Below are positions 8,922 to 20,089 of a stretch of 64,000 bases of DNA, piece by piece. The position numbers and the translations under genes were made by a program. The first letter of the stretch is position 1. Each line of letters begins with the position of its first letter. Source of the DNA: Alcaligenes ammonioxydans (lineage in GTDB: Bacteria; Pseudomonadota; Gammaproteobacteria; Burkholderiales; Burkholderiaceae_B). The stretch spans positions 2,418,001-2,482,000 of the forward strand of contig NZ_CP049362.1 in assembly GCF_019343455.1 (NCBI RefSeq), given 5' to 3'. The notes beneath the pieces were generated by a model. The model ran no database searches and was not told the origin of the DNA. It saw only the letters and a program-made list of their open reading frames with translations.

Positions 8922-9920
8922 TTAGCGCAGCGCACCCGATTGCAATAAACGACGCACGTATTCGGCCACGCCAGTCTGCACATCATGGAAAGGTTTGTCA
9001 TAGCCAGCCGCGCGCAACTGGGTCAAGTCTGCCTGAGTATGGCTTTGATAGCGCCCCTTCAAATCATCCGGGAAGGGTATGTACTGCAGAAACTGCTGCG
9101 ATACCAGATCCTCCAGCTCAAGCGCTGGCAAGCCGTCGTGCTCGCGCAAGGTGTTGACGACCGTTTGTGCCACATCATTGAAAGGTTGGGCGCGACCCGA
9201 ACCACAATTGAAGACACCCGACTGCTTGTCCTGCCCGAGAAAATGCAGATTCACCGACACGACATCGTCAATAAAAACGAAGTCGCGCTGCTGGCCGCCA
9301 TTCACATACCCGTCCCAGCCGCCAAACAAGAGGACATGACCGTCGCGGCGGTACTGAAGCATATTATGGTAGGCCACCGAGGCCATCCGGCCTTTATGCT
9401 GCTCTTGCGGACCATAGACATTAAAGTAACGCAATCCCACCACAGGTGCGCGCAGGCTGTCCAGATGGCGGCGCAACACCTGGTCGAACAGGAACTTGGA
9501 GTATCCGTAGACATTCAACGGCGCTTCGTTGCTCAGGTCTTCGGCATACAGCGGACCGGCACCATAAACCGCCGCTGAGGAGGCATATAACAACGGGATG
9601 CGCTTGGCCTGACAGTATTCAAAGATCTCCAGGGTTACCCGGTAGTTATTGTCCATCATGAACTGGCCATTGCGCTCGGTAGTGTCCGAGCAGGCTCCCT
9701 GATGCAGCACGGCTTCGATATTGGAGAACTCGTCACGCGCCAAGCGGGCACGAAAATCATCCTTATCCATGTAGTCGGCAATCTGACCCTGAACCAGATT
9801 GACGAACTTGTCGCCATCGCTCAGGTCATCCACGACCAGAATGTCGCTTATCCCCTGCTGGTTAAGGCCTTTCACCAAATTGCTGCCAATAAAACCAGCG
9901 CCACCGGTCACTACAATCAT
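8922..9920 (-). CDS. hldD: ADP-L-glycero-D-manno-heptose 6-epimerase
   Basis: This is the last step in making the ADP-heptose used for the LPS inner core. The 332-residue short-chain dehydrogenase/epimerase has the NADP-binding GGAGFIGSN at the N-terminus, YASSAAVYG, and the catalytic Tyr/Lys pair in YGYSKFLFD. The start is the ATG that overlaps the stop of the upstream kinase gene as ATGA and has AAAGGAA upstream. This removes 24 residues of an apparent upstream extension. It forms an operon with the heptose kinase and lapAB, all serving LPS production. Confidence 0.95.
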   Translation of the reverse strand: MIVVTGGAGFIGSNLVKGLNQQGISDILVVDDLSDGDKFVNLVQGQIADYMDKDDFRARLARDEFSNIEAVLHQGACSDTTERNGQFMMDNNYRVTLEIFEYCQAKRIPLLYASSAAVYGAGPLYAEDLSNEAPLNVYGYSKFLFDQVLRRHLDSLRAPVVGLRYFNVYGPQEQHKGRMASVAYHNMLQYRRDGHVLLFGGWDGYVNGGQQRDFVFIDDVVSVNLHFLGQDKQSGVFNCGSGRAQPFNDVAQTVVNTLREHDGLPALELEDLVSQQFLQYIPFPDDLKGRYQSHTQADLTQLRAAGYDKPFHDVQTGVAEYVRRLLQSGALR

Positions 9921-10846
9921 GCCAATTCCTTTGCCGTCACAATCGACGTACCCAATTTTCCGACCACGATACCTCCCGCGCGATTCGCCCAACGCATGGC
10001 TTGCAACCAGTCCAGGCCAGCGGCACGCATCACTGCCAAGGTTGCCAATACCGTGTCCCCAGCACCCGAGACATCAAACACCTCTTGGGCCTGTGCCTCT
10101 ACGTGCTCACGTCCTTGTTCGGTGAACAAGGTCATGCCTTGTTCGGAGCGCGTAATCAGCAAACACTCCAGATTCAGTTTGCGACGCAGGTCCTGAGCGC
10201 GTCGCATCAAATCATCCTCATCTTTCCAGGCACCTACCGCTTCTTGCATTTCCGAACGGTTTGGCGTCAGGATTGTGGCCCCTTGATAGCGTTCGTACGT
10301 TTTGCCCTTGGGATCAACCAGAACGGGGATATTCTTCGATCGCGCCAGGGCGATCAAGCTTTCCACCTGCGCCAACGCGCCTTTTGCGTAGTCCGACAAG
10401 ACCAACACCTGATGCTGGTCCAGCAAATCACTCATGGTTTGCTGCAACTGATCCAGCGCAGAGAGGGCGGGACTTTCTTCAAAATCCACCCGCAGCAATT
10501 GCTGCTGCCGACCCAGAACGCGTAACTTCAAGGAAGTGGGCATGACCGGGTCCTGCACCCAATGAGCCTGCACGTGGTCCGCTTTGGCCAGTTCCTGCAC
10601 CGTCCTGCCAGCCTCGTCCTGTCCGATTACACCCAGCAAGCTGGCCTGTGCCCCCAAAGCCGCAATATTGCGGGCAACGTTGGCCGCGCCGCCAAGGCGA
10701 TCCTCGACCCGTCCCATCTTGACCACAGGAACTGGCGCTTCGGGAGAAATACGGTCCACGTCACCAAACCAATAGCGGTCCAGCATGACATCCCCCACCA
10801 CCAGCACACGGCTGGCGGCAACAGCTTGCGCTGGGAAGCTCATCAT
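9917..10846 (-). CDS. rfaE1: D-glycero-beta-D-manno-heptose-7-phosphate kinase (RfaE domain I)
   Basis: The enzyme phosphorylates heptose-7-phosphate at C1 for ADP-heptose synthesis. The 309-residue PfkB/ribokinase-fold protein carries the N-terminal [20 protein letters not shown] and GGAANVARN, and the C-terminal catalytic [14 protein letters not shown]. It has only the kinase domain; the adenylyltransferase half present in E. coli HldE must be encoded elsewhere, as is usual in Bordetella and its relatives. The start codon overlaps the lapB stop (ATGA) and the stop overlaps the hldD start (ATGA), so the three are tightly coupled. Confidence 0.94.
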   Translation of the reverse strand: MMSFPAQAVAASRVLVVGDVMLDRYWFGDVDRISPEAPVPVVKMGRVEDRLGGAANVARNIAALGAQASLLGVIGQDEAGRTVQELAKADHVQAHWVQDPVMPTSLKLRVLGRQQQLLRVDFEESPALSALDQLQQTMSDLLDQHQVLVLSDYAKGALAQVESLIALARSKNIPVLVDPKGKTYERYQGATILTPNRSEMQEAVGAWKDEDDLMRRAQDLRRKLNLECLLITRSEQGMTLFTEQGREHVEAQAQEVFDVSGAGDTVLATLAVMRAAGLDWLQAMRWANRAGGIVVGKLGTSIVTAKELA

Positions 10847-12090
10847 TTCAGCTCCTCAAGACGTCGAGGAGCATAGGTCTCCCAGGAATTACAACCGGGA
10901 CATTGCCAGTAGAAATGGCGCGCCTCAAAGCCGCAAGAACTGCATGAATAACGGTCCAGGCGCTGAGTATGCCGATGGATCAAAGAGCGCAACAGGCTTA
11001 AATCGGCCCCCGCAATGATCTGGTCCACACCAACTGCTTGCCCCCCGTCGCCTCCTTCTTTGTCCTGACCTTGATCCTGAAGCTCGACTTCCAGCATCTT
11101 GTCCAGTCCCAGCAAGGATGGATGGGCTCGCAGCGCATCCCGGGCAAAGGCCCATGCCTGCAAGTGGCCTTCCTGCTCACGCAAAACACGGAACAACACA
11201 TTGAAAATATCCAGGCTGGGATGCTGCTGATAGTGGCTGCGCAGCATGGCAACCCCCTCTTCGGCCCGTCCCAGTTTACGGTAACTGTCCAGTAACTCGG
11301 TCGCATACAAGCCCACATACTCCGGGGCGCTGCTCAAAATGGACACCAGATAAGCCCGCTCCTGCTCGTTTTGCCCTTGCATGCGAGCCAGACGCGCACG
11401 CAAACCCGCAACCCGCGCCTGGGAAGCATACATGCCTTGCCCCGTTCCCAATTTTCGGATGGCGTTTTCCGCCTCATCCAAGGCTTTTGCAGCCCGGTCA
11501 AAGTCCGGCTGCTTGCCCTGCAAAGCGCCTTCAGCCTGCTCACACTGGTAATGCACCAGTTGGGGGACCGGCTCGTCGACCAGCGCCCGCAAACGACGCA
11601 CGGCCTCAATCGCCCGCGGCCAATCGTGCTCGGACTCGTAAATGCGAATCAGGGCGCGCATGGCAGGAATAGCAAAGCGCGTCTCACGTACTGCCTCAAA
11701 CGCCGCTTCGGCCCGATCCAGCATACCGGCCTTCAAGAAATCCTGGGCGATCTGAAATTGTGCGTTTTCACGATCGGCCACCGGCAAGTCAGCGCGCGAC
11801 AGCAGACTTTGATGCACACGGATGGCGCGCTCCATCTCGCCGCGGCGACGAAACAGACTGCCCAACGCAAAGTGAAGTTCGGTGGTTTCAGGGTCCAGCT
11901 TGGCCACTTCCACAAACGCATCAATGGCACGATCCGGCTCTTCATTGAGCAGAAAGTTCAAGCCCTTGAAGTACGAGTCGGGCAAGCTGCGGGTTTCGGA
12001 CATCATTTGCCGAAAATCCACCCGCGCCGCGACCCAGCCCAAGCCAAAAAGAAGGGGTACAAAAACCAACCACCAGGTTTCAAAATCCAC
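10843..12090 (-). CDS. lapB: lipopolysaccharide assembly protein B (tetratricopeptide, rubredoxin-like)
   Basis: LapB is an inner-membrane-anchored TPR protein that tunes LPS synthesis by controlling LpxC stability. The 415 residues comprise one N-terminal membrane helix (WWLVFVPLLFGLGWVAA), a series of TPR-like repeats from about residue 40 to 330, and a C-terminal rubredoxin-type metal site with CSSCGF and CPGCNSW. A hydrophilic Gly/Asp/Gln-rich insert (QDQGQDKEGGDGGQ) lies just before the metal-binding domain. It sits between lapA (17 bases upstream) and the heptose kinase gene, which it overlaps. Confidence 0.94.
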   Translation of the reverse strand: MDFETWWLVFVPLLFGLGWVAARVDFRQMMSETRSLPDSYFKGLNFLLNEEPDRAIDAFVEVAKLDPETTELHFALGSLFRRRGEMERAIRVHQSLLSRADLPVADRENAQFQIAQDFLKAGMLDRAEAAFEAVRETRFAIPAMRALIRIYESEHDWPRAIEAVRRLRALVDEPVPQLVHYQCEQAEGALQGKQPDFDRAAKALDEAENAIRKLGTGQGMYASQARVAGLRARLARMQGQNEQERAYLVSILSSAPEYVGLYATELLDSYRKLGRAEEGVAMLRSHYQQHPSLDIFNVLFRVLREQEGHLQAWAFARDALRAHPSLLGLDKMLEVELQDQGQDKEGGDGGQAVGVDQIIAGADLSLLRSLIHRHTQRLDRYSCSSCGFEARHFYWQCPGCNSWETYAPRRLEELK

Positions 12091-12106
12091 TGTTTACTCC
12101 AAGGGC

Positions 12107-12442
12107 TTACAAAGGCGCCAGAGGGGCGACGGTCTCAGGCGCAACAGCGGCCGCCGTGTTCCCAGGCGAAGGCTGTGCCTGTTCCAGCCTGTCTTGCAGA
12201 CGATCCATTTCGCGTCGCAGGCGGTTGACCTCGCGACGGCGACGCATCACGGCACCGACCATCAGCAGCAGCCCCAACACCAAGCCTAAAATAAACGCGG
12301 CCAGCATCACGACGATCAAGGGAACGTCTTGAATAATATGCTCGGCAAAAAAGCTGACTTGCACCGGTTCGGTGTTTTTTAGTGCGAACAGCAGCACGAT
12401 CACAAAAACGAGCAGACGCAATACCCAGACTAGATAGCGCAT
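12107..12442 (-). CDS. lapA: LapA family inner-membrane protein (DUF1049)
   Basis: LapA is the small partner of LapB in regulating LPS synthesis. The 111-residue protein has two membrane helices (about residues 4-22 and 42-64), the family motif ALKNTEPVQVSFF between them, and a basic coiled-coil-like cytoplasmic segment RRRREVNRLRREMDRLQDRL. The tail is Ala/Pro-rich. It begins the lapA-lapB-kinase-hldD operon. A TATAAA box lies about 25 bases before the ATG, and the ihfB terminator separates it from the upstream genes. Confidence 0.92.
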   Translation of the reverse strand: MRYLVWVLRLLVFVIVLLFALKNTEPVQVSFFAEHIIQDVPLIVVMLAAFILGLVLGLLLMVGAVMRRRREVNRLRREMDRLQDRLEQAQPSPGNTAAAVAPETVAPLAPL

Positions 12443-12509
12443 TTTTAGGGCTCCAACAGTGTTTTTATAATGTCTGATTGTACGTGCAAGCGGAATTTAG
12501 CGCACACGC

Positions 12510-12534
12510 AAAACAGGCCCTGTAAAGGGCCTGT
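12510..12534 (-). terminator. terminator after ihfB
   Basis: An 8-bp stem (ACAGGCCC and GGGCCTGT) with a six-base loop is followed by TTTT on the minus strand. It divides the rpsA-ihfB transcript from the lap operon. Confidence 0.8.
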
Positions 12535-12556
12535 GTCATCAGTGTGCAAGTAGGTC

Positions 12557-12916
12557 TTAACCGTGACGGACTCTCGCATTGAGCTGCTCGAAGGCAGAGG
12601 ACTGGTCATCTGCCTCGATGTGCTCTTGCTCAAGAAAGACAGAATCGACTCGCTCACGCAATTCCTTGCCGGCCTTAAAGTGTGGCACCTGTTTACCAGG
12701 CACCATCACTTTTTCACCGGATTTGGGATTGCGCCCTACCCGCGGCGAGCGGGTAGAAAGCGAAAAGCTGCCAAACCCTCGGATTTCGATCCGCTGACCA
12801 CTGGCCAGAGCCTGGGTCATCGAATCCAAAACCGTTTTCACGGCGAAATCCATATCGCGCAGAGCCAGCTGCGGATAGCGGCTGGCCAACAACGCGATCA
12901 GCTCAGACTTTGTCAC
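12557..12916 (-). CDS. ihfB: integration host factor subunit beta
   Basis: IHF-beta forms the IHF heterodimer, a nucleoid protein that bends DNA sharply at specific sites. The 119 residues include the HU/IHF core [31 protein letters not shown], then [14 protein letters not shown] with the DNA-intercalating proline region. The C-terminal tail is about 20 residues longer than in E. coli and acidic, a feature of Burkholderiales IhfB. It lies five bases after rpsA, the conserved rpsA-ihfB arrangement. Confidence 0.96.
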   Translation of the reverse strand: MTKSELIALLASRYPQLALRDMDFAVKTVLDSMTQALASGQRIEIRGFGSFSLSTRSPRVGRNPKSGEKVMVPGKQVPHFKAGKELRERVDSVFLEQEHIEADDQSSAFEQLNARVRHG

Positions 12917-12921
12917 GCTGA

Positions 12922-14640
12922 TTAACCGTCGTCACGTTGCTGCTGGTCCAGCTTGGCACGCAGCAGAGCACCCAGGTTGGTCGTACCGGACGAAGCGCTG
13001 GCTTCGGTCAGACGGGCCATGGATTGAGCGGTTTCGGCGGTATCACGTGCCTTGATGGACAACTGAATCGAACGGGTCTTGCGATCCACGCTCAAGATCA
13101 TGGTTTCGATTTCCTGACCTTCTTTCAGTGCGGTGGTGGCATCTTCCACACGGCCCGAGGAGATCTCGGAGGCACGCAGGTAGCCCTCAACGTCCAGCGA
13201 CAGCGTTACAACAGCACCCTTAGGCTCGACCGATTTGACAACACCGCTCACCACGGCGCCCTTGTCGTAGGTAGCCACGAAGTTGTTGAACGGATCGCCT
13301 TCCAGCTGTTTGATACCCAGGGAGATGCGCTCTTTGTCGGTGTCGATGCCCAGAACCACGGCGTCAACTTCGTCACCCTTCTTGAAGTTGCGAACGGCTT
13401 CTTCGCCCGTCTCGGACCAGGACAGGTCGGACAGGTGAACCAGACCATCGATGCCGCCTGGCAGACCAACAAACACGCCGAAGTCGGTGATGGACTTGAT
13501 GCCACCGCGAACCTTGTCGCCGCGCTTGAAGTTGATGGCGAAATCTTCCCATGGGTTGGCACGGCACTGCTTCATGCCCAAGGAGATGCGACGACGATCT
13601 TCGTCGATTTCCAGAACCATGACTTCGACTTCTTCACCCAAGGTCACAACCTTGCGTGGGTCAACGTTCTTGTTGGTCCAATCCATTTCGGATACGTGAA
13701 CCAGACCTTCGATACCGTCTTCCACTTCAACAAATGCACCGTAATCGGTCAGGTTGGTCACCTTGCCGAACAGACGGGTGTTTTGTGGGTAGCGACGTGC
13801 CAGACCGATCCAGGGATCTTCGCCCAGTTGCTTGACGCCCAGGGAGACGCGGCTCTTTTCCTGATCGAACTTGAGAACCTTGGCTTCGATTTCCTGACCC
13901 ACCTGCAGAACTTCGGATGGGTGACGGACACGGCGCCAGGCCATGTCGGTGATGTGCAGCAGACCGTCGATGCCGCCCAGATCAACGAACGCACCGTAAT
14001 CGGTGATGTTCTTGACGATACCTTTGACGATAGCGCCTTCGGACAGAGTTTCCAGCAGTTTCTGACGCTCTTCGCCCATGGAGGCTTCCAGCACGGCGCG
14101 ACGCGACAACACAACGTTGTTACGCTTGCGATCGAGCTTGATGACCTTGAATTCCAGGGTCTTGCCTTCGTATGGCGTGGTGTCTTTGACAGGGCGCAGA
14201 TCAACCAGCGAACCGGGCAAGAATGCACGGATGCCGTTGGTCATGACCGTCAGGCCACCCTTGACCTTACCGGTGATGGTACCGTTGACCAGTTCGCCGG
14301 ACTCAAGCGCTTGCTCGAGGGACAACCAGGCCGACAGACGCTTGGCGCGGTCGCGGGACAGAATGGTGTCGCCGTAGCCGTTTTCAAAGGCATCGATAGC
14401 CACGGAAACGAAGTCACCTGCCTGAACTTCCAGTTCGCCCTGATCGTTCAGGAACTCTTCCAGAGGAATCAGTGCCTCGGACTTCAGGCCAGCATTGACC
14501 AGCACGTAGTTGTGGTCAATACGCAGAACCTCGGCGGAGATAACTTCGCCGCTTTTGAGGTCTTGGTTTTTAATGCTTTCTGCAAACAAATCGGCAAAGC
14601 TTTCGCCGCCCGTTGCGTCTGTGTGAAGGTTAGTGGACAT
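12922..14640 (-). CDS. rpsA: 30S ribosomal protein S1
   Basis: S1 binds mRNA on the 30S subunit and is needed for translation of most messages. The 572 residues contain six S1 OB-fold repeats at roughly residues 20-85, 105-170, 190-258, 275-345, 362-432 and 449-518. The repeats have characteristic pieces such as [18 protein letters not shown] and [19 protein letters not shown]. The start has no strong Shine-Dalgarno sequence (only GGATTGA), in line with the S1 messages of other proteobacteria, which use structured leaders. An 87-base gap to cmk precedes it, so it probably has its own promoter and leader. Confidence 0.98.
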   Translation of the reverse strand: MSTNLHTDATGGESFADLFAESIKNQDLKSGEVISAEVLRIDHNYVLVNAGLKSEALIPLEEFLNDQGELEVQAGDFVSVAIDAFENGYGDTILSRDRAKRLSAWLSLEQALESGELVNGTITGKVKGGLTVMTNGIRAFLPGSLVDLRPVKDTTPYEGKTLEFKVIKLDRKRNNVVLSRRAVLEASMGEERQKLLETLSEGAIVKGIVKNITDYGAFVDLGGIDGLLHITDMAWRRVRHPSEVLQVGQEIEAKVLKFDQEKSRVSLGVKQLGEDPWIGLARRYPQNTRLFGKVTNLTDYGAFVEVEDGIEGLVHVSEMDWTNKNVDPRKVVTLGEEVEVMVLEIDEDRRRISLGMKQCRANPWEDFAINFKRGDKVRGGIKSITDFGVFVGLPGGIDGLVHLSDLSWSETGEEAVRNFKKGDEVDAVVLGIDTDKERISLGIKQLEGDPFNNFVATYDKGAVVSGVVKSVEPKGAVVTLSLDVEGYLRASEISSGRVEDATTALKEGQEIETMILSVDRKTRSIQLSIKARDTAETAQSMARLTEASASSGTTNLGALLRAKLDQQQRDDG

Positions 14641-14727
14641 TAAATCAATCCGTCAGCCAAAATGGCCGTTAAAAAAAACACACCAGGCAGAACCCGGTGG
14701 AGTGAACAAAGCCCGATCAGCACGGGA

Positions 14728-15405
14728 TTAGGCTGTCGGGACCGCGATGCCCGACCAGAGGTCGAGCACTTTATCTACAACTTCCTGAATGCTGAGCTGG
14801 GAAGAATCCACGATGTGGGCACCCGGCGCAGGCACAAGCGGCGCATGAGTTCGGGAACGATCTCGCTCGTCGCGCTCACGCAAGTCCGCCAAAAGACTCG
14901 TAAGATTAGCAGAAATACCCTTTTCGCTCAACTGTTTACAGCGTCTTTGGGCACGCACCTGCGCGTCTGCCAGCAAAAATATCTTTAAGGGTGCGTCCGG
15001 AAACACCACGGTGCCCATATCGCGTCCATCGCCCACCAGTCCAGGAGCGACGCGAAAATCCCGCTGACGTTGCAAAAGCGCCTCACGCACCAGCGGCAGG
15101 GCCGCCACCCGGGAAGCCAGATTACCCACCTCTTCCTGGCGAATGGCGTCCGTGACATCCTCACCGTCCATGTAAATCTGGGGGTAGTCAAAACGGACAT
15201 TCAGATTCTGGGCGGCCTGCTGGACCTGCGCCTGATCCTGCACATCTACGCCGCGACGCAGGCAAGACAGCGCTGTCAAGCGATACAAGGCACCACTGTC
15301 AAGCGTGTGCCAGCCCAAGCGCTGCGCGACCAGGGAAGCAATCGTCCCCTTCCCTGAGGCGGTCGGGCCATCAATGGTAATGACGGGAATGCTCTGCGCT
15401 GTCAT
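14728..15405 (-). CDS. cmk: cytidylate kinase
   Basis: The enzyme phosphorylates CMP and dCMP with ATP. The 225-residue protein has the P-loop [20 protein letters not shown], the substrate region [11 protein letters not shown], the [12 protein letters not shown] motif and the lid RCKQLSEKG. The start codon overlaps the aroA stop as ATGA. The order aroA-cmk-rpsA is widely conserved in proteobacteria. Confidence 0.97.
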   Translation of the reverse strand: MTAQSIPVITIDGPTASGKGTIASLVAQRLGWHTLDSGALYRLTALSCLRRGVDVQDQAQVQQAAQNLNVRFDYPQIYMDGEDVTDAIRQEEVGNLASRVAALPLVREALLQRQRDFRVAPGLVGDGRDMGTVVFPDAPLKIFLLADAQVRAQRRCKQLSEKGISANLTSLLADLRERDERDRSRTHAPLVPAPGAHIVDSSQLSIQEVVDKVLDLWSGIAVPTA

Positions 15406-16724
15406 GCCTGCACCAAGTGTTCAAAAACAGAAAAATAATCGGGAAATGTCTTGCTGACGCAGGCGGGGTCCAGAATGGTGACCGCCACCGGGCCGAAGCT
15501 GGCCAGTGAAAAACACATGGCAATGCGGTGATCATCATACGTCGCGATGCGGGCCGAACGCCATTGATCTGCCGCAATGGGATGCACGGTCAACCAGTCT
15601 GGGCCTGACTCTACTCGGGCACCGAGCTTGCGCAGCTCGGCCTGCATCGCGTCAATACGGTCCGTTTCCTTCACGCGCCAGCTGGCAATATTGCGCAAGG
15701 TACAAGGACCATCCGCAAACATGGCCATGGCCGCGGCCGTCATGGCCGCGTCCGGTATGTGATTGAAATCCAGATCGAACGCCTTGAGCTTGTCGCCGCG
15801 CGCCACACACAGACCGGAGACAATCAACTCATTGGCATGACGCTCAATACGGGCGCCCATCGCCTCTGCCACATCGGCAAACTGAATATCGCCTTGAAGA
15901 CTGTCGCTGCCCGCCCCCTGAATACGTAGCGGGCCACCGCCGATTGTCCCCAGCGCGATGAAGTACGACGCAGATGACGCGTCTCCTTCCACCGAGTACG
16001 TGCCGGGGCTGAGATAGGCAGCATCGGCTGGCACAGTAAAGCTGCTCCAGCCCTCCCGCTCGACCTGCACACCAAAACGCGCCATCATGGCCAGCGTTAT
16101 GTGGATATAAGGCTGGGATATCAGCTCCCCTTCGACCTCGATGCGCAAGGGCTGAGCAGTACGAGCCGTCAACAAAGGCGCAGCCATCAGCAGTGCGGTC
16201 AGGAACTGACTGGACACCGAGCCTTTCACCGACACGCGCTGTTGATCCACCTGGGCCAATTCCCCGATTGCCAGGGGTGGATAACCCTCCGCTCCCAGAT
16301 ACTGCACATCTGCACCCAGACTGCGCAGCGCATCGACCAGATCCCCGATAGGACGCTCATGCATACGGGCAATGCCGCTCAGATTGAAGCGCCCTCCCAT
16401 CAGGCCCAAGGCCGCGGTCAAGGAGCGGAACGCCGTACCGGCATTACCCAAAAACAGATCGGCGTCGCGATGCGCAAACGGCGCTCCGCCGTCGATCACC
16501 ACCACGCCCTGACCCAGGTCCTGTACGGTCACGCCCATTTGCTGCAACGCGGCCATCATGACGCGGGTGTCGTCCGAATGCAGCAAGCCTTCCAGTCGCG
16601 TTTGCCCCTGAGCCAACGCGGCCAACAACAGGGCCCGATTGGAAATGCTCTTGGACCCCGGCAATTGCAGCTCGCCACACGCACGGCTGACGGGATTCAA
16701 AACAAGACTGTCGCTCTGGCTCAT
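15402..16724 (-). CDS. aroA: 3-phosphoshikimate 1-carboxyvinyltransferase (EPSP synthase)
   Basis: This is the sixth step of the shikimate pathway, joining PEP to shikimate-3-phosphate. The 440-residue protein has the two-domain inside-out barrel signatures: [17 protein letters not shown] near the N-terminus, [16 protein letters not shown] (with the glyphosate-site glycine and arginine), and the C-terminal [10 protein letters not shown]. The GNAGTA form is the class I, glyphosate-sensitive type. It overlaps tyrA and cmk by ATGA at each end. Confidence 0.97.
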   Translation of the reverse strand: MSQSDSLVLNPVSRACGELQLPGSKSISNRALLLAALAQGQTRLEGLLHSDDTRVMMAALQQMGVTVQDLGQGVVVIDGGAPFAHRDADLFLGNAGTAFRSLTAALGLMGGRFNLSGIARMHERPIGDLVDALRSLGADVQYLGAEGYPPLAIGELAQVDQQRVSVKGSVSSQFLTALLMAAPLLTARTAQPLRIEVEGELISQPYIHITLAMMARFGVQVEREGWSSFTVPADAAYLSPGTYSVEGDASSASYFIALGTIGGGPLRIQGAGSDSLQGDIQFADVAEAMGARIERHANELIVSGLCVARGDKLKAFDLDFNHIPDAAMTAAAMAMFADGPCTLRNIASWRVKETDRIDAMQAELRKLGARVESGPDWLTVHPIAADQWRSARIATYDDHRIAMCFSLASFGPVAVTILDPACVSKTFPDYFSVFEHLVQA

Positions 16725-17626
16725 TGCAAACCACTCCTACTTGCCCAAAAACGGCGCGCCAAGGCAGCACGCTCTAAAAATTCGTATAAAGCCTGGCCGT
16801 CCTGATCCTGCAAAGCCTGTTCAGCCTGATCCAGGGCCTGACGTACTTCTTGCAGTTGGCCCAGAACGGCCTGGCGATTGCTCAGAAAAATATCGCGCCA
16901 CACTTCGGCCGAGCCCGCAGCGATACGGGTGAAGTCGCGAAAACCCGTCCCGGCCAAGGCAAAGCGTTGGTCCGAGTTGGCGCTGGAGGCAACCTGCCAC
17001 ATAAAAACCGAGGACAGAAAGTGCGGCACATGGCTGACCGAGGCCAGCACCTCATCATGCGTAGCCGGGTCCATCAGCATGACCCGCGCTCCGCAGGCTT
17101 CCCAGACAGCGATCAAACGCTCGCGCGCACTGGCTGGGTTCTCTTCCAGAGGTGTCAGAATAACGTTGCGACCATCGTACAGATCGGCACGGGCTGCCTC
17201 GGGGCCTACCGTTTCCGCACCGGCAATCGGATGACCAGGAACAAATTGTCCAATACGATCGCCCAGCGCGTCACGCGCCACGCGAACCACATCCGCTTTG
17301 GTGCTGCCCGCATCGCTAATCAAGGTGCTGTCACGCAAATGGGGGCGCAGCGTTTTCAACACCGAAGCCATTGCACCGATAGGCGTGGCCAACATGATCA
17401 AATCCGCTTGTTGAGCGGCCTGCTCCAGCGTGGCGACCTCATCGATCAAGCCCAGTTCCTGGGCTCGCCGCAGGCTTTTGAGCTGTCGACCGACGCCCAG
17501 CACTTTGCCTACCGCTCCGTAGCGTTTGAGTGCCAATGCCAGGGAGCCGCCGATCAAACCGACCCCAACAACTGCCAGCACCGGAACCAAAGGCGCAGAC
17601 GCCATAGTTTCTGATGACGCTATCAT
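16721..17626 (-). CDS. tyrA: prephenate dehydrogenase
   Basis: The enzyme converts prephenate to 4-hydroxyphenylpyruvate (or arogenate to tyrosine). The 301-residue protein has the NAD(P)-binding VVGVGLIGGSLALALK, then DAGSTKADV, the active-site stretch FVPGHPIAGAETVGPEAA and SHVPHFLSS. There is no chorismate mutase or ACT domain, so it is monofunctional. The start taken is the ATG with GGGAGG about 12 bases upstream; a second ATG seven codons later has no ribosome site. About 270 bases separate it from pheA upstream. Confidence 0.93.
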   Translation of the reverse strand: MIASSETMASAPLVPVLAVVGVGLIGGSLALALKRYGAVGKVLGVGRQLKSLRRAQELGLIDEVATLEQAAQQADLIMLATPIGAMASVLKTLRPHLRDSTLISDAGSTKADVVRVARDALGDRIGQFVPGHPIAGAETVGPEAARADLYDGRNVILTPLEENPASARERLIAVWEACGARVMLMDPATHDEVLASVSHVPHFLSSVFMWQVASSANSDQRFALAGTGFRDFTRIAAGSAEVWRDIFLSNRQAVLGQLQEVRQALDQAEQALQDQDGQALYEFLERAALARRFWASRSGLQ

Positions 17627-17895
17627 GATTAATTACGTTCCCTCCCAGACCGTCCATGCTTGGCGTATTACGTGCAATGCCGCTGGAAAACCGGGTGTCA
17701 ATGCAGATACTGCCAGACTATTGCGCGACCATCGACGAAAGAGCGAGGCGACCTGCAAGCTCGGTATTTTGTATCGTTATGCCCTAATGACACAGCCGGT
17801 CCCATGCCTTGTTAAAACAAGCCGCCCCCCCTATCAGGGCAAGCTGACCGTGGGCGGGAACGCTTCCCCGCCCAGACCCGTCGTGTCTTGGATGC
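17627..17895 (-). other. pheA-tyrA gap with a strong hairpin
   Basis: This is the only sizeable gap inside the gyrA-cmk array. It contains a perfect 8-bp stem, TGGGCGGG paired with CCCGCCCA around an 8-base loop, about 20 bases after the pheA stop. No T run follows, so it is not a classic terminator; it may be a processing or attenuation structure. No leader peptide rich in Phe or Tyr is visible. Confidence 0.4.
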
Positions 17896-18987
17896 TTAAA
17901 AGTCGTTTACAGGGTATGAGCCCAGAATTTTGAAAAAAGCGACTTGTTTCTTCAGCTCTGCCAGCGCAGCAGCCATGGCAGGCTCGTCGCGATGACCAAT
18001 GAGATCTACGTAAAAATAATATTCCCACTGGCCTGTCCGGGCAGGACGCGACTCCAGGCGGGTCATGGACACCCCATGCACGGCCAGGGGAGAGAGCATG
18101 TCGTAAACGGCGCCTGCACGGTTGGGTACGGCCAGAATGATACTGGTCTTGTCATTGCCGCTGGGCAAGGACTCGATGTTGCCAATTGCCAGGAAACGCG
18201 TGCGGTTATGCGGATCGTCCTGAATGCCCGCCTCCACGACACCCAGATTCCAGGCAGTGACGGCGGTATTACCGGCAATCGCGGCCACGGTAGGATCGCT
18301 GGACGCAATGCGGGCGGCCTCGGCATTGCTGGAGGCTGCCTCGCGCAAAAGCTGCGGATAGTGCTTTTGCAGCCAGTTCTGACACTGGGCCAAAGCCTGG
18401 GGGTGCGCCATGACGCGCGTCACACCTTCCATCGTGCCGCTTTTGGTCAGCAAATTGTGGTGGACGCGAATCGAGCGCTCACCCAAAACACGCAGGGGCG
18501 AGTTCAGCAACAGATCCAGCGTGCGATTCACGGCGCCTTCGGTGGAGTTCTCAACCGGCACCATGCCTACCTCCGCCTGACCGACCTCCACACTGCGAAA
18601 CACCTCATCAAAGGAGTCGCATTGCAGGCCGTCCAGAGCATGACCGAAATGCTCATAGGCAGCCTGTTCCGAAAAAGAGCCTTGGGGCCCCAGATAGGCC
18701 ACGCGCAATACGCTTTCCAGGCCCCGGCAGGCAGAGATGATCTGTCCCCATACGGCCTCGACCGCAGCGGACGTAAAAGGCCCACCGTTTTCAGACTGCA
18801 GACGACGCACAATACGGGCTTCGCGCTCGGGCTTGAGGATGACTTCCTCGGTATTGAAGTCCTGCTTGATCTTGCCCACTTCCAAAGCCGCACGAGCACG
18901 CTCGTTAAGCAACTCCAGGATCTGGCGATCCAGCTCATCAATACGATTGCGCCAAGGGAGCAGGCGCTCAGTTAAGGTATTAGCCAT
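17896..18987 (-). CDS. pheA: bifunctional chorismate mutase / prephenate dehydratase (P-protein)
   Basis: The product makes phenylpyruvate from chorismate. The 363 residues contain an N-terminal AroQ chorismate mutase domain (about 1-90, [17 protein letters not shown]), the prephenate dehydratase domain with [18 protein letters not shown] and the TRF motif region NRTRFLAI, and a C-terminal ACT domain for phenylalanine feedback with [17 protein letters not shown]. The ATG chosen begins [13 protein letters not shown] and overlaps the serC 3' end by eight bases; an upstream TTG would add four residues. Confidence 0.95.
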   Translation of the reverse strand: MANTLTERLLPWRNRIDELDRQILELLNERARAALEVGKIKQDFNTEEVILKPEREARIVRRLQSENGGPFTSAAVEAVWGQIISACRGLESVLRVAYLGPQGSFSEQAAYEHFGHALDGLQCDSFDEVFRSVEVGQAEVGMVPVENSTEGAVNRTLDLLLNSPLRVLGERSIRVHHNLLTKSGTMEGVTRVMAHPQALAQCQNWLQKHYPQLLREAASSNAEAARIASSDPTVAAIAGNTAVTAWNLGVVEAGIQDDPHNRTRFLAIGNIESLPSGNDKTSIILAVPNRAGAVYDMLSPLAVHGVSMTRLESRPARTGQWEYYFYVDLIGHRDEPAMAAALAELKKQVAFFKILGSYPVNDF

Positions 18988-20089
18988 TCCGTCGTTCAAA
19001 ATCAGTCATGAATTCGATAAGTGCCAGCACGCCCTCCAGCGGCATGGCGTTATAGATCGAGGCACGCATGCCGCCCACGCTCTTGTGTCCTTTCAGGGAC
19101 GTCAAACCCGCGGCCGTGGCCTGTTCCAGAAACAGGGAATCCAAAGACTGATCACGCAACAGGAACGGAACATTCATGCGTGAGCGGTACGCAGGATGCA
19201 CGGTGTTGGTGTAGAACTCGGAGGCATCCAGAAAACCGTACAGGGCTTGAGCCTTGGCTGCATTACGCGCCTGCATGGCAGCTACGCCGCCCTGGCGCTC
19301 CAGCCACTTGAACATCAGGCCCGCCATATAGATCGAGTAGGTGGGCGGCGTGTTGAACATGGACTGCTGCTTTTCAATATTGGCGTAGTTGAACGCCGAC
19401 GGGCACAGATCCATGGCGTGCCCCAGCAAGTCCTTGCGTATCATCATCAGGGCGATGCCCGACATGCCTGCATTTTTTTGCGCGCCGGCATAGGCGACGG
19501 ACACACGCGAGAAATCAATCGGGCAGGACAAGATATTGGAGGACACGTCAGCAACAACGGGCACATCCAGCTTGGGAATATCGTTGAACTCCACGCCACC
19601 AATGGTTTCATTGGTACAGACGTGCAAGTAAGCGGCATCGGGGCGCACATCCCATTGAGAGGGCTCAGGGAACCAGGTCCAGGGAGCCCACTCTTTGCCT
19701 TGATCCTGCCAGGCCTGCCCACTGGTGCCGGCAACATGAATGTCGCCATAGCGCTGGGCCTCCTCGCAGGACTTGACTGACCAGCTGCCCGACAGCACGT
19801 AGTCAGCCTTGCCACTGCCATTGCGCTGGATCAGGTTCAAGGGCAGAAGGCCATTCTGGCCCTGCGCCCCGCCCTGAACAAACAGCACCGCAAAGTCATC
19901 CGGCACGGACAACAGGGCACGCAAATCGGCTTCCGCCTCGTCGCGCACGCCCATATAGTCCTTGCTGCGGTGACTCATCTCCATGATGGACATGCCCGTG
20001 CCATGCCAGTCCGTCATTTCAGCGGCGGCTTGCTCCAGCACTTCCAACGGCAGCATCGAGGGGCCCGCCGAAAAATTCCATACACGCAT
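18980..20089 (-). CDS. serC: phosphoserine aminotransferase
   Basis: This PLP enzyme makes 3-phosphoserine from 3-phosphohydroxypyruvate (serine route) and also serves pyridoxine synthesis. The 369-residue protein begins [19 protein letters not shown], has [10 protein letters not shown] and the PLP-lysine region [14 protein letters not shown]. Its ATG shares one base with the gyrA stop (TAATG), and its end overlaps pheA. Confidence 0.97.
   Translation of the reverse strand: MRVWNFSAGPSMLPLEVLEQAAAEMTDWHGTGMSIMEMSHRSKDYMGVRDEAEADLRALLSVPDDFAVLFVQGGAQGQNGLLPLNLIQRNGSGKADYVLSGSWSVKSCEEAQRYGDIHVAGTSGQAWQDQGKEWAPWTWFPEPSQWDVRPDAAYLHVCTNETIGGVEFNDIPKLDVPVVADVSSNILSCPIDFSRVSVAYAGAQKNAGMSGIALMMIRKDLLGHAMDLCPSAFNYANIEKQQSMFNTPPTYSIYMAGLMFKWLERQGGVAAMQARNAAKAQALYGFLDASEFYTNTVHPAYRSRMNVPFLLRDQSLDSLFLEQATAAGLTSLKGHKSVGGMRASIYNAMPLEGVLALIEFMTDFERRNG

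Noticed and set aside
12937-14643. A 568-codon open frame on the plus strand opposite rpsA
   Set aside because: It mirrors the repeated S1 domains and is a shadow of codon bias.
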